Shown: positions 23,679 to 32,307, numbered from the stretch's first letter. The stretch: DNA of 60,379 bases from Calditrichota bacterium (GCA_008501735.1 QQUF01000021.1:1-60379); one strand, 5' to 3'. Numbers and translations: made by a program. The notes: generated by a model not told the origin, from the letters alone.

Positions 23679-25853
23679 CTAAAAACCTGCTTTTCTACCG
23701 TTCTGCCTAATTCCCGAATGTTTTTTACAAGTTGTAGTTGGAAGGAATTTCGAGTTGTAAATTTCTTTTGTGAGCGGGCAAAGTTTAGTCGGTAAATCGA
23801 AAGTCTCAGAACAAATTTCAACCTCAGTAATTCCTGCTGGAGCTAAAAATTCCTCTTGTGAAAGTTGTAAAGTATCACAAGCACAATTCATAAAATCTGC
23901 CCAAATTGGTAAAGCAACTTTTCCACCTGCTTGACCTCTTCCGAGTGTCTTTTGTGGGTCATCAAAACCAACCCAAACTCCAGCTGTAAATTGTGGAATA
24001 AAACCTACAAACCAAGCATCAGTGAACTCGTTAGTCGTTCCAGTTTTCCCCGCAGCAGGTCTTTGAAAATTGAATTTGTAACGAAGTGAAGTTGCTGTTC
24101 CTCCGTTTACAACTCCTTCTAAGAGACTTGTCATCAAGTAAGCAGTTTCTTTGCTGAGTGCTTCTCGACTTTCAGGATAAGTTGTTTCGATTGTGTTTCC
24201 AAAACGATCTTCAATTTTTTCGATTGAGTAAGGTTTTGTGTAAACACCTTGATTCGCAATTGTTCCATAAATCCCAACCGCTTCAATCGGCAAAATTCCG
24301 ACTGCTCCAAGTGCAATTGCATCAAAAGGTGGAATTCTGCTTTTGACTCCAAGTCGTTTTGCATAGCTCACAACCTCTTTTGGTGGAACGATTTTCTGTA
24401 CTGCAAGCCTTACTGAAATTAAATTCAAGGAACGTTTAAGAGCTTCTCTTAAGGTTGTCAAACCTCCTATTGAATGGTCGTAATTTTGTGGAGTCCAACG
24501 ACTTCCATCAGGCATAAACATTGCAATTGGTTGATTTAAAAGGCGATAATTTACTGGAACTCCGTTATCGAGTGCAGAAGTGTAAAGAACTGTCTTAAAA
24601 ACACTTCCAGGTTGACGTATTGCTTGAACTGCACGATTGAATTTTGTTTTTGTAAAATCTCGCCCACCAACCATCGCAAGAATTTTTCCTGTTCTGTGGT
24701 CAAGTGCTATCAAAGCCGTTTGTGCGTGAAAGTCTTTCATTACAAGCGAATCCAAAAAATCTTTATGCCTTAAAACTGAGTCAGGTTTTAGTTCAGGATG
24801 AAACTGTTCAAGGTAATTCACGACGTATTTTTCAGATTTTGTGATATCTCGTGTTCTTTCCTCGATTTCAGGAAGGTGCTTTGCAACTGCTTTTTCTGCA
24901 CATTCTTGAAGCCTGCTGTCAACAGTTGAATAAACTTTCAAACCATCTTCGTAAATGTTTACACCAAGTTTTGACTGCTTTTTCTCAAGTTGTTGCCTAA
25001 CAAATTCAGTAAAGTAAGGTGCTTCTCCGTAAGTTGCATCTCCTTCAGCAACTTGGTCAACTTTGTGAGTAATCGGCAATTCCTTAACAATCTTGTAAGT
25101 CGAGTCAGGTAAAAAACCAGCTTGATTCATTCCGAATAAAACAGTGTTTCTTCTCTGTAAAGCTCGTTCAGGATTTAAAAGTGGTGAGTAGTGAGTTGGT
25201 GCTTTGAGTTGCCCTGCTAACAAAGCTGCTTCTTCGGGAGTTACTTGACTTAAAGTTTTGTGAAAATATTTTTTAACTGCTTCTTGAATTCCGTAAGCTC
25301 CGTGACCGAAATAAACTGTGTTCAAGTACATCTCAAGGATTTCTTCCTTTGAGTAAGTTTTTTCAATTTGAAGCGAAGTGAGAAGTTCCTTGAGTTTTCT
25401 TTCAATTGTTTTTTCACGAGTTAAGAACAGGTTTCGAGCAAGTTGTTGTGTTAAAGTACTTGCTCCTTGACGAAATTGCAAAGTCGTTAGATTTGCAGCA
25501 AATGCTCCAAAAAGTCTTTTTAAATCAATTCCCCAATGCTCATAAAATTTTCGGTCTTCTGTTGCAAGGACTGCATCTTGAATTACTTTTGGAATTTCTT
25601 TGAGAGGTGTTAAGGCTCTTTTGTGGGTAAAAATTTCTTTAATTAGCTTTCCATCAGCCGAATAAATTTTTGTAACAAGTTGTGGGTCGTAGTTTTCCAA
25701 TTGCTCCAAAGAAGGTAAATCTTGACTAATTTCATCTAAATATTTTTTACCAAAATGAATACCCGCAACCGAGATTAGAATTAACAAAAAGCCTAAACTA
25801 AAGAAAAACAGCTTAGAGAAAATTGTTTTAGATTTTTTATTTTTTTTATTCAT
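23679..25853 (-). CDS. Bifunctional penicillin-binding protein 1A
   Basis: A 724-aa class A PBP. One TM at 14-34; a GT51 glycosyltransferase domain with catalytic E99 in LATEDRKFYEHWG and RQGASTLTQQLARN; and a transpeptidase domain with S417xxK420 (RQPGSVFK), SLN 475-477 and KTGTT 603-607. It polymerises and cross-links peptidoglycan at the outer face of the inner membrane. The C-terminus has a short Cys-containing tail (CNCACDT, CSET, CKKH) of unknown role. The tRNA promoter begins only 10 bases upstream of its start on the other strand. Confidence 0.96.
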   Translation of the reverse strand: MNKKNKKSKTIFSKLFFFSLGFLLILISVAGIHFGKKYLDEISQDLPSLEQLENYDPQLVTKIYSADGKLIKEIFTHKRALTPLKEIPKVIQDAVLATEDRKFYEHWGIDLKRLFGAFAANLTTLQFRQGASTLTQQLARNLFLTREKTIERKLKELLTSLQIEKTYSKEEILEMYLNTVYFGHGAYGIQEAVKKYFHKTLSQVTPEEAALLAGQLKAPTHYSPLLNPERALQRRNTVLFGMNQAGFLPDSTYKIVKELPITHKVDQVAEGDATYGEAPYFTEFVRQQLEKKQSKLGVNIYEDGLKVYSTVDSRLQECAEKAVAKHLPEIEERTRDITKSEKYVVNYLEQFHPELKPDSVLRHKDFLDSLVMKDFHAQTALIALDHRTGKILAMVGGRDFTKTKFNRAVQAIRQPGSVFKTVLYTSALDNGVPVNYRLLNQPIAMFMPDGSRWTPQNYDHSIGGLTTLREALKRSLNLISVRLAVQKIVPPKEVVSYAKRLGVKSRIPPFDAIALGAVGILPIEAVGIYGTIANQGVYTKPYSIEKIEDRFGNTIETTYPESREALSKETAYLMTSLLEGVVNGGTATSLRYKFNFQRPAAGKTGTTNEFTDAWFVGFIPQFTAGVWVGFDDPQKTLGRGQAGGKVALPIWADFMNCACDTLQLSQEEFLAPAGITEVEICSETFDLPTKLCPLTKEIYNSKFLPTTTCKKHSGIRQNGRKAGF

Positions 25854-25862
25854 TAATTTTTA

Positions 25863-25891
25863 TTGACATCACTTTTTAAAGTAGTTACATT
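25863..25891 (+). promoter_or_regulatory. Promoter of initiator tRNA
   Basis: TTGACA (25863-25868), 17-base spacer, TACATT (25886-25891), 14 bases before the mature tRNA 5' end. It is the clearest sigma-70-type promoter in the window. Confidence 0.85.
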
Positions 25892-25905
25892 GGTCGCCCT
25901 TACAT

Positions 25906-25979
<74 letters not shown>

Positions 25980-25984
25980 TTTTT

Positions 25985-26015
25985 AAAGCTCGGTTCATTG
26001 AATCGGGCTTTTTTT
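25985..26015 (+). terminator. Intrinsic terminator of the tRNA
   Basis: AAAGCTCGGTTC (25985-25996) pairs with GAATCGGGCTTT (26000-26011) around ATT, then T run. The 3' half overlaps the last codons of the convergent glycosyltransferase gene. Confidence 0.9.
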
Positions 26016-27272
26016 GTTTGTAAAAGTTCCAAGTGTTTCTGCTAATTTTTTTGTTAAAATTCTTCTTTCAAATTGCGAAATTTCCGACTCATTCAAATTT
26101 AAATCTCCATTTTCCCAATTTTGATAAAATTCACTAACTGCTTGCAAAATCCCTTCTTCGTCTTTCGGTTCACAAACTCTTGCGTTGTCAATTTCGTCTA
26201 AAATCTTTTTTGTGTCGGAGTCTGGCAAAACTGCGAGAACTTGTTTTCTAAAAGCCAAATATTCATAAATTTTTGAAGAAGGAACAACTCCTGTTCCATT
26301 TTCCTCTGTAAACAAGAACAAAACATCAGACTTAGACGCTTCAAGAAGTGCCTCAGAATGACTCAAGTAACCAATTCTCTGAATTTCAACAAATTCACTA
26401 AAAGCCTGAATTTCATTCCAAATTTCATTGTTTGTGAAAGTGCCGATAAATTTAACAATAATTTTTTCTTTTCCCACTTTTTCCGATAGTTTTTTTAAGG
26501 CTAAAAGGATTCTTTTAGGGTTCGCATATTTTGAAATTGAACCTAAGTAAGTCAAAGTAAACTTCGGTTGCACTTCTTTGGGCATTAAAAAATTAAAATC
26601 AGATTTATCAAAACCGTTTGTAATTGTAATTAGTTTATTTTTGAGATTGAGAGATTTTTGCAAAAAATCTTCTGAACACTTATGATTAAAAGAAACAACC
26701 AAGTCAGAATTCTTAAGAATTTTCTTTTCCATTCTTCGTAAAATTGAATTCTTGAATGAAGAATTTTCTTGTTCAAGATAACTGTCTGCCCAAGGGTCTC
26801 GAAAGTCTGCAACCCAAGGAATTCCGAACTTTCTTTTCAAGTAAAGCCCGATGAAATGAATCGAGTGAGGTGGTGAAGTTGTTAAAATTGCATCGAATTC
26901 TTCTCTCTTGAAAAGTTCGACTGCTTTTTGAATCGCAAACGGAGCCCAAAGAATTTTATTGTCAGGCAAGAATAGCTCTGACATAAAATTTAAAATTGAT
27001 TTTTGAGAACTTTTGGAAGGTTTAATTTCTTTTTTTGCACCAAGTTTAAAAGCAACTCTTAATGGGTCAAGTGATTCTGTTCTATAAATTTTAGTTAGTG
27101 GAATTTCATCAAGTAAAGTTTCATCGAAGCCATAGTAAACTGTGTTTTTGACAGTAATTACTGTTGGTTGCCAACCGAACTCTGGAAGGTATTTGCAAAA
27201 TTTTGTAATTCTTTGCACTCCTCCCATTCCCATTGGTGGAAAGTAGTAAGCAAAAATTAGTAGCTTTTTCAA
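25995..27272 (-). CDS. GT4-type glycosyltransferase
   Basis: A 425-aa GT-B fold enzyme. The N-terminus MKKLLIFAYYFPPMGMGGVQR is the donor-domain glycine-rich loop of the GT4 family; LTYLGSISKYANPKRILLAL and SKIYEYLAFRKQVLAV hold the E-x7-E region. It would transfer a sugar in surface polysaccharide or glycoprotein synthesis in the cytosol. Donor and acceptor cannot be read from the sequence. A strong terminator separates it from the peptide operon upstream. Its 3' end is shared with the tRNA terminator. Confidence 0.88.
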   Translation of the reverse strand: MKKLLIFAYYFPPMGMGGVQRITKFCKYLPEFGWQPTVITVKNTVYYGFDETLLDEIPLTKIYRTESLDPLRVAFKLGAKKEIKPSKSSQKSILNFMSELFLPDNKILWAPFAIQKAVELFKREEFDAILTTSPPHSIHFIGLYLKRKFGIPWVADFRDPWADSYLEQENSSFKNSILRRMEKKILKNSDLVVSFNHKCSEDFLQKSLNLKNKLITITNGFDKSDFNFLMPKEVQPKFTLTYLGSISKYANPKRILLALKKLSEKVGKEKIIVKFIGTFTNNEIWNEIQAFSEFVEIQRIGYLSHSEALLEASKSDVLFLFTEENGTGVVPSSKIYEYLAFRKQVLAVLPDSDTKKILDEIDNARVCEPKDEEGILQAVSEFYQNWENGDLNLNESEISQFERRILTKKLAETLGTFTNKKSPIQ

Positions 27273-27358
27273 TAATCTTTCTAAGAAATTTGGTGAGTAA
27301 AATTTGGAGGGTAAGTTAACAGAAATTAATTTTTAGGGCAAGAATTGTACAAAATAAA

Positions 27359-27385
27359 AGGTGAAAAAGAGAGCCTTTTTCACCT
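27359..27385 (-). terminator. Intrinsic terminator after the Cys-Cys peptide gene
   Basis: AGGTGAAAAAG (27359-27369) pairs perfectly with CTTTTTCACCT (27375-27385), 5-nt loop. The minus-strand tail is TTTATTTTG. Three further small hairpins lie between it and the peptide stop codon (27401-27462). Confidence 0.85.
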
Positions 27386-27400
27386 GATAATTTTTTGAGT

Positions 27401-27462
27401 TCAAAGTCAAAAAGAAAACTTTGAGTTAGTTTCTTGAAACTAAGTAAAGAGTAATTTTACTC
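27401..27462 (-). other. Three consecutive small hairpins in the 3' untranslated region
   Basis: TCAAAGT/ACTTTGA (27401-27424), TTAGTTT/AAACTAA (27426-27443) and GAGTA/TACTC (27449-27462) are each perfect short stems, back to back, between the peptide stop and the terminator. A role in message stability or processing is only a guess. Confidence 0.5.
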
Positions 27463-27468
27463 AATTTC

Positions 27469-27582
27469 TTAACAACAACCTTCTCCAGGAGGTGGAGGTT
27501 CAGGTGGTAATCCTGTACTTTGTTGTGCTTCGATTGAAAGAAGTTGTGTTTCAAGCACTAATGGTTTTTCATAAATTTTCAT
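27469..27582 (-). CDS. 37-aa proline-rich peptide ending in Cys-Cys, RiPP-precursor-like
   Basis: A short gene absent from normal ORF length cut-offs. The N-terminus MKIYEKPLVLETQLLSIEA looks like a leader: the Y-EKP-x-V opening is common in ribosomal natural-product precursors. The C-terminus is GLPPEPPPPGEGCC, a proline-rich core ending in two cysteines. A strong SD (AAGGTGA, 6 bases before ATG) overlaps the region just after the upstream stop. It follows the 120-aa gene by 10 bases and is followed by a perfect terminator. No modifying enzyme is adjacent; the nearest radical SAM enzyme is 10 kb away. Likely expressed, function unknown. Confidence 0.75.
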   Translation of the reverse strand: MKIYEKPLVLETQLLSIEAQQSTGLPPEPPPPGEGCC

Positions 27583-27592
27583 TTTATTCACC

Positions 27593-27955
27593 TTAATTAA
27601 TATTGTTTTCTAAAATTTGTAAATCGGTAAGATTACCGTACCAAAAACCACTTTTGTGGCTTAGGTCAAGATTCAAGTCAAAAGCGAGTTCGAATGTTTT
27701 GGTTAAATCTTCTTTAACTAGCTTTAATTTACTTAGAATCGCTTTCGGCAAAGGAGTTAGTAAAGTTATCGAACTTTTTTTGCCGTTTAGCAAAATCATT
27801 AAGTTTCCTTTTGAAGAATTTTTAACTTTTAAGTCTTTCGGGTCTAACTTAACTCGGAAACTCGGAATGATTTTCAAAGTCGCCAAATAATTAATCCAAT
27901 CTACAAGAGATTGAGATAAATCAAAGCGTTCAAGTTTTAGTTCAAAAGGTTTCAC
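27593..27955 (-). CDS. 120-aa hypothetical protein, partner of the Cys-Cys peptide
   Basis: An unrecognised 120-aa protein without signal peptide or TM. Strand/helix alternation (GNLMILLNGKKSSITLLTPLPKAILSKLKLVKEDL) suggests a small alpha/beta domain. It ends 10 bases before the Cys-Cys peptide start, so the two are almost certainly co-transcribed. Candidate roles are leader binding, immunity or chaperone, but there is no motif to decide. Upstream on the same strand, 114 bases away, is the RecJ-like gene. Confidence 0.6.
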   Translation of the reverse strand: MKPFELKLERFDLSQSLVDWINYLATLKIIPSFRVKLDPKDLKVKNSSKGNLMILLNGKKSSITLLTPLPKAILSKLKLVKEDLTKTFELAFDLNLDLSHKSGFWYGNLTDLQILENNIN

Positions 27956-28069
27956 TGTTTTTCCAAAGTAAATTTAGAATTAATTTCACCTAAATAAAAC
28001 AATCGTAACCTAATAAAATTCTTCACTTTCGACAAACGATTAAAATTCTTCGATAAACTGTTTTAGTTA

Positions 28070-29227
28070 TTAGAGTTGTTGTAAAATTTCAAAAATTTCT
28101 TTTCCATTTAAGCCTCTTAACCTAAACCAGCACTTAGACTTAGTTAATCGCCTGTTCTTAAAATAAACTTCAAAGTTGTTGAAGAAATTTCTTTTGAATG
28201 AGTCTAAGCCAAAGATTGTTCCGATTTTCTCATTCCTAAGCTTAGTTGAAATTAAAATTGAGTTTTTGCCAGTCTTATTTGCTAAGGTTCTTGCAAAGAT
28301 TCTCAAAAAACCTAATTCGAAATGACCAACCAAAACACAGAAATCGGTTTCATCATTGCCATAAAATTCAAAATTGCCGTTCTGCAATTTCTCCTCAAAT
28401 AACTTTAAAAGACTTTTTCTTTGCAAATATTTTTGTATTAGAATCTTCAAACAATTTTCAAGTTGCTTAGTTTCTTGTCCCTCAGTTAAAACCTTAAAGA
28501 CTAACTCAGAACGCCCAAATCTTAAAGCATTGACTAAAATTTTCATCAAAAATTTTTGCTGTTCTTCAAAGCACTTTGGCGTTTTTTCTTCAACTTCAAA
28601 AATTTCAAAGAGATTTTCTATCCGTAAGCAAAGCTCTTTAAGTTGAATTTCTAAATTTTCTTTTCTTAGGTTAGAGAATACTTCAAAATTACTTCCGACT
28701 AAAGCTGTAAACCCATTTTGGAAAGCCAAAAGTAAAGGTAATTCGTTTGGTATTCCGAGGTTCAGTTTTTGCACAAGTGTCCAAACTAAAGTAACTGGGT
28801 TCTCTGAAAAAATTTCTTCATTTTGTGGAAAGTGAATGGAATTTGGAATTTCAGGTTTTTGCGAGAAACCACAAATTAAAACGAAATCAACATTTTTAAG
28901 TTTCGAGGAATTAAGTAAAATTTTGAATTGATTTCCGAAACCTTCGTTTTCTCGAGTTGCAAAGTTTAAAGAAGGTGAAACTCCGTTTTGCTTTAAAATT
29001 TTGTAAAGCAAAACGGCAGAGCAAACAGCTTCAAGAGTGAAATCAACGTGAAGTAAAACTCGTTTTGATTTCAAGGCTAATTGGAAATTCTTTTCAAAAA
29101 GATTTGAGTAGTGAGTTGGAAGTGGAAATTCTAAAATATTTTTGGATTCGGCTTTTTCACCAAAAATTAAATCTTCTAAAATTTGGGGCATTTCCGAACT
29201 TGGAAGGCTTTCAAGTCCTTTTCTCAT
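28070..29227 (-). CDS. Degenerate RecJ/DHH-family protein, probably catalytically dead
   Basis: A 385-aa protein that follows the RecJ DHH-DHHA1 layout but has lost its catalytic residues. LLHVDFTLEAVCSAVLLYKIL (58-78) stands where RecJ has its DYDVDG motif; only D62 remains. ATRENEGFGNQ resembles the next strand, and LICGF (117-121) replaces the metal-binding DCG. There is no DHH triad. FGRSELVFKVLTEG matches the RecJ linker region, and FELGFLRIFARTLANKTGKNSILIS the DHHA1 domain. Function could be structural, as in Cdc45. Assigned by pattern only, so moderate confidence. Confidence 0.6.
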   Translation of the reverse strand: MRKGLESLPSSEMPQILEDLIFGEKAESKNILEFPLPTHYSNLFEKNFQLALKSKRVLLHVDFTLEAVCSAVLLYKILKQNGVSPSLNFATRENEGFGNQFKILLNSSKLKNVDFVLICGFSQKPEIPNSIHFPQNEEIFSENPVTLVWTLVQKLNLGIPNELPLLLAFQNGFTALVGSNFEVFSNLRKENLEIQLKELCLRIENLFEIFEVEEKTPKCFEEQQKFLMKILVNALRFGRSELVFKVLTEGQETKQLENCLKILIQKYLQRKSLLKLFEEKLQNGNFEFYGNDETDFCVLVGHFELGFLRIFARTLANKTGKNSILISTKLRNEKIGTIFGLDSFKRNFFNNFEVYFKNRRLTKSKCWFRLRGLNGKEIFEILQQL

Positions 29228-29247
29228 TTTTTAATCCTTTGGTAAAA

Positions 29248-29284
29248 TCAACCCGAAAAGTACTTACTTCACAATTCGGGTTGA
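29248..29284 (-). terminator. Intrinsic terminator after the CDGSH gene
   Basis: TCAACCCGAA (29248-29257) pairs perfectly with TTCGGGTTGA (29275-29284); the minus-strand tail is TTTTACC. It isolates the CDGSH gene from the RecJ-like gene. Confidence 0.75.
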
Positions 29285-29295
29285 GATATTAAACT

Positions 29296-29532
29296 TTACA
29301 ATTTTGAATGAACTCCATCGCAGAAAGGTTGGTTTCCACTGTGTTTACAACCACACCAAGCAACTTTTTTGTCTTCTTCAATTTGAGCAAGTAAAGGAGA
29401 AATTCCCGAACCTTTATGACTTCCGTCGCAAAAAGGTTGATTTCCTGAATGTCCACAAGCACACCAAGCATAGTTTCCTTTTACTGTGTCAAGAACGTAA
29501 GGTTTTTTCTGTATAATTTTAGGTTCTGCCAT
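29296..29532 (-). CDS. Tandem CDGSH iron-sulfur domain protein
   Basis: A 78-aa protein with two CDGSH motifs. Site 1 ligands are C24, C26, C35, H39 (CACGHSGNQPFCDGSH); site 2 ligands are C60, C62, C71, H75 (CGCKHSGNQPFCDGVH). Each binds a labile 2Fe-2S cluster by 3Cys-1His. Bacterial members are cytosolic and thought to act in electron or cluster transfer. It is monocistronic by its terminator. Confidence 0.95.
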   Translation of the reverse strand: MAEPKIIQKKPYVLDTVKGNYAWCACGHSGNQPFCDGSHKGSGISPLLAQIEEDKKVAWCGCKHSGNQPFCDGVHSKL

Positions 29533-29569
29533 TTTTCTGCCTTTTTTAAAAATTAGAGTTTTTAGGAAT

Positions 29570-30172
29570 TTACTTTTTTACACTTTTTAGTAGTGAAACG
29601 AAATCTTCGTGAGATTTTTTTACTTCACTTTCAGGTCCAGTGATTTTAAAGAAGACAGGTCCTGTTTCACTTTCACAAACAGCTGCTAACATTCCGAAGT
29701 CAGGCTTTGGAATCGGATTTCCTGTCATTGTTCCTGTGATGAATGTTCCTTGAAGCGAAAGCAAAGTGATGTTTATTCCGTTCTCAACCATCTTATCAAC
29801 CTTTGGTTCTGTTCTGTCAGTTTCAGCGAACTGTCCAACCCAACGGTCAATGTTTGCTTGAACATCTCCTCCCTGGCCTTCACCAAAGTAGAAAACTGCA
29901 CAGTCTGTTTCTGTATCAATCTGGTAAGTCGCAACTCTCATACTTCTCGAAGCATCAATTTTCCAATGTGCAGGAATTTCCCAACTTAAACCTGAAGCTG
30001 AGTTTGGAGTCGCTTTAGGAGCAATTTTATCTTTTCTGTGAGGATTTCCTCGCATACTCTCGTGAGGATTTTCTTGGACTGACTTTGTTTCTGCTTTTGA
30101 TTGTTCAGTCTGTTCTGATTTTGAAGCACAACCAATTAGAAATGCGAGAGTTAAGATGAGTAATGTTTTCAT
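29570..30172 (-). CDS. Lipoprotein of unknown function
   Basis: A 200-aa lipoprotein. The start at ATG 30172 gives the signal MKTLLILTLAFLIGC with lipobox LIGC; a longer frame begins with TTG at 30187 inside the PNP gene. After a polar linker, residues 60-200 form a compact domain (SGLSWEIPAHWKIDASRSMRVATYQI), resembling secreted domains that bind or sense small ligands; I cannot name it. Its ATG is 1 base from the PNP stop, so it belongs to that operon. Confidence 0.8.
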   Translation of the reverse strand: MKTLLILTLAFLIGCASKSEQTEQSKAETKSVQENPHESMRGNPHRKDKIAPKATPNSASGLSWEIPAHWKIDASRSMRVATYQIDTETDCAVFYFGEGQGGDVQANIDRWVGQFAETDRTEPKVDKMVENGINITLLSLQGTFITGTMTGNPIPKPDFGMLAAVCESETGPVFFKITGPESEVKKSHEDFVSLLKSVKK

Positions 30173-30173
30173 T

Positions 30174-30995
30174 TTAAATTTTTCCAATAATTTCTGTTAC
30201 AAGTTTACTAAAATTTTCTGAAACGCTGTTTGCAGTTTCGCTGACTTCTGAGTGTGAAAGTTTATGAGGTGAAATTCCTGTCCCAAGGTTTGTGATGCAC
30301 GAGATTCCAAGAACTTTAATTCCAAGATGAGAACAAGTAATTGTTTCGGGGACTGTTGACATTCCAACTGCATCTGCTCCGAGAATTTGAAGCATTTTTA
30401 CTTCGGAAGCTGTTTCGTAAGTTGGCCCTGTGAGTGCAAGGTAAACACCTTTTTTCGTCGGAACTCTCGTTTCTAAAGAAACTTCCTCGGCGATTTTTAT
30501 TAATTCTTGCGAGTAAGGTTGACTCATATCAGGAAAACGAGGACCTTCTTTTTCGTCATTTTTTCCAATGAGAGGATTTCTGAAAGTGAAATTTATACAA
30601 TCGTCAATAATCATTAAATTTCCAGGTTTGAAACGTGGGTTCAAACCTCCTGCTGCATTTGTTACGATTAAATTTTTAATTCCAACTTTTTCCATTAATT
30701 TTAACCCAAAAACTACTTGTTTAATTGAGTAACCTTCATAAAAATGATTTCTGCCTGACATCGCAACGATTTGTTTTCCATTAACTTTTCCGAAAACAAA
30801 CTTTCCCGAATGCCCTTCGACAGTTGATTTTGGGAAATTTGGAATTTCCTCGTAGGGAATTTCAGTTTCAACTTGGATTTGTTTTGCAAAAAACCCAAGT
30901 CCCGAACCGAGAATAACACCAACTTCATAATTTTTTGAAATTTTATTTTTTATTGTAGAAAATGCTTCTGCAAGCTGTTTGTTAAAATTTTCCAT
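30174..30995 (-). CDS. Purine nucleoside phosphorylase (class I trimeric)
   Basis: A 273-aa PNP. GVILGSGLGFFA is the phosphate loop; GHSGKFVFGKVNGKQIVAMSGRNHFYEGY and LIVTNAAGGLN are family motifs; TGPTYETASEVKML and GMSTVPETI form the base pocket. It cleaves inosine or guanosine with phosphate to free base and ribose-1-phosphate, in the cytosol. It precedes the lipoprotein and follows the MFS gene (39-base gap), which suggests a nucleoside-salvage unit. Confidence 0.95.
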   Translation of the reverse strand: MENFNKQLAEAFSTIKNKISKNYEVGVILGSGLGFFAKQIQVETEIPYEEIPNFPKSTVEGHSGKFVFGKVNGKQIVAMSGRNHFYEGYSIKQVVFGLKLMEKVGIKNLIVTNAAGGLNPRFKPGNLMIIDDCINFTFRNPLIGKNDEKEGPRFPDMSQPYSQELIKIAEEVSLETRVPTKKGVYLALTGPTYETASEVKMLQILGADAVGMSTVPETITCSHLGIKVLGISCITNLGTGISPHKLSHSEVSETANSVSENFSKLVTEIIGKI

Positions 30996-31034
30996 TAGAT
31001 ACTCTTCATTAAGTTGAAGGAGAAATAAAATAAA

Positions 31035-32249
31035 TTAATTCGCTTCTGCAAATGGATTTCGAGTTTCTCTTAAGCGGTTTACGAAAAAAACCATAATTGC
31101 TCCCAAAATCGTAAAAATGCTCCCAATCAAACCGATTGTTCCAACCCCTTCAATTCTTCCATTAATTCCTTCTGAGATAAAAGGAGCCGCCCAAAAAGCA
31201 CCAACTCCAATTCCTGTACTTGTGATTACACTTAGTAAAGACATAATTCGCCCTCGCTCATAAATCGGAACTAAAATTGTTCCAAGCGTTCTTAAAGGTG
31301 GCATTCTCAAGCCACCTGAAAACATCATCGTTGCAGTTCCGACAGCAATCCATTCTCTTGAGTAGAACTCATTACTAAAAAAGTAAATTGCACAAGCCAT
31401 TGCACAATTCCCTAAAATGATTATTTTATAATCTGCGAAACGGTTTGCGAATTTTCCAGTCAAGTAAGAACCGAAAGCGGAAGCAAATCCGCCGACTAAA
31501 AATAGATGACCAATTTCAGTTGTGTTCAAGTGATAATTTTGTGAGAACCAAATACTAATATTTGAGATAAAACCAAAAATTCCTGTGAGCATACAAAATG
31601 CTCCTGCAACGTAAAAGAAAACAACTGGCCGAAGTGAAATCTGAAACATTTCTTTAACTTCTTGTCCTAAAGAAAGTCCTTTTTCCTTACCCGTTTCGAT
31701 GTGTTCCAAATACTTATAAACTCCCCAAATTATCGGAATACCTAAAATTCCAATTACTAAAAAAGGTGTTCTCCAAGAGTAAAGTGAAGTCAAGTAAGCT
31801 CCAACAGGAACCCCCAAAACTGACGAAAGAGAAAACGACATTGCCAAAATACTCATCACTTTTGTTCGACTTTCTGCTTTGAAATAATCACCAACGTAAG
31901 CGTTAATATTTGCAAAAACAGGTCCTCCGAAAAGCCCAGAGACAATTCTTGCAGTAAAAAGTAAAAAAGTGTTTGGAGCTAAAGAACAGGCAAAAGTTGA
32001 AATAACAAAGCCAATGATTCCATAGACAATTACTTTTTTCCGTCCTAAAATGTCTGAAAGTGAAGCAGTTAAAATTCCCGCAAAAGCTGAACTTAACGAA
32101 TAACTTGAAATCAAAAGACCTCCATAAGAAGGTTCCATTTTTAGATCTTCAATTATTTCGTTAACCAACGGCACAACAAGAAGATGGTCAATTGCTAAGA
32201 GAAAACTAATTCCAAAGAGAATAAATGTTACTTTTTGAGATTTGTTCAA
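31035..32249 (-). CDS. MFS transporter
   Basis: A 404-aa protein with 12 predicted TM helices. SDILGRKKVIVYGIIG (about residues 66-81) matches the loop 2-3 motif of the major facilitator superfamily, and GPVFANINAYVGDYF lies in TM5. The substrate cannot be told; neighbours PNP and NDK hint at nucleosides, but drug or sugar efflux is equally possible. The next gene upstream, ndk, is separated by a terminator. Confidence 0.85.
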   Translation of the reverse strand: MNKSQKVTFILFGISFLLAIDHLLVVPLVNEIIEDLKMEPSYGGLLISSYSLSSAFAGILTASLSDILGRKKVIVYGIIGFVISTFACSLAPNTFLLFTARIVSGLFGGPVFANINAYVGDYFKAESRTKVMSILAMSFSLSSVLGVPVGAYLTSLYSWRTPFLVIGILGIPIIWGVYKYLEHIETGKEKGLSLGQEVKEMFQISLRPVVFFYVAGAFCMLTGIFGFISNISIWFSQNYHLNTTEIGHLFLVGGFASAFGSYLTGKFANRFADYKIIILGNCAMACAIYFFSNEFYSREWIAVGTATMMFSGGLRMPPLRTLGTILVPIYERGRIMSLLSVITSTGIGVGAFWAAPFISEGINGRIEGVGTIGLIGSIFTILGAIMVFFVNRLRETRNPFAEAN

Positions 32250-32267
32250 TATTATTTTTCAAAGGGT

Positions 32268-32301
32268 AAACCTGAAAGGCTTAAACTTTCCTTTCAGGTT
32301 T
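32268..32301 (-). terminator. Hairpin between ndk and the MFS gene
   Basis: AAACCTGAAAGG (32268-32279) pairs perfectly with CCTTTCAGGTTT (32290-32301), 10-nt loop. The minus-strand tail has few T, so partial termination is likely. Confidence 0.65.
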
Positions 32302-32307
32302 TAAAAT

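Noticed and set aside
25995-27582. Link between the glycosyltransferase and the Cys-Cys peptide as a glycocin system
   Set aside because: A strong terminator separates them, and known glycocin transferases are of another family. Kept only as a remote idea.
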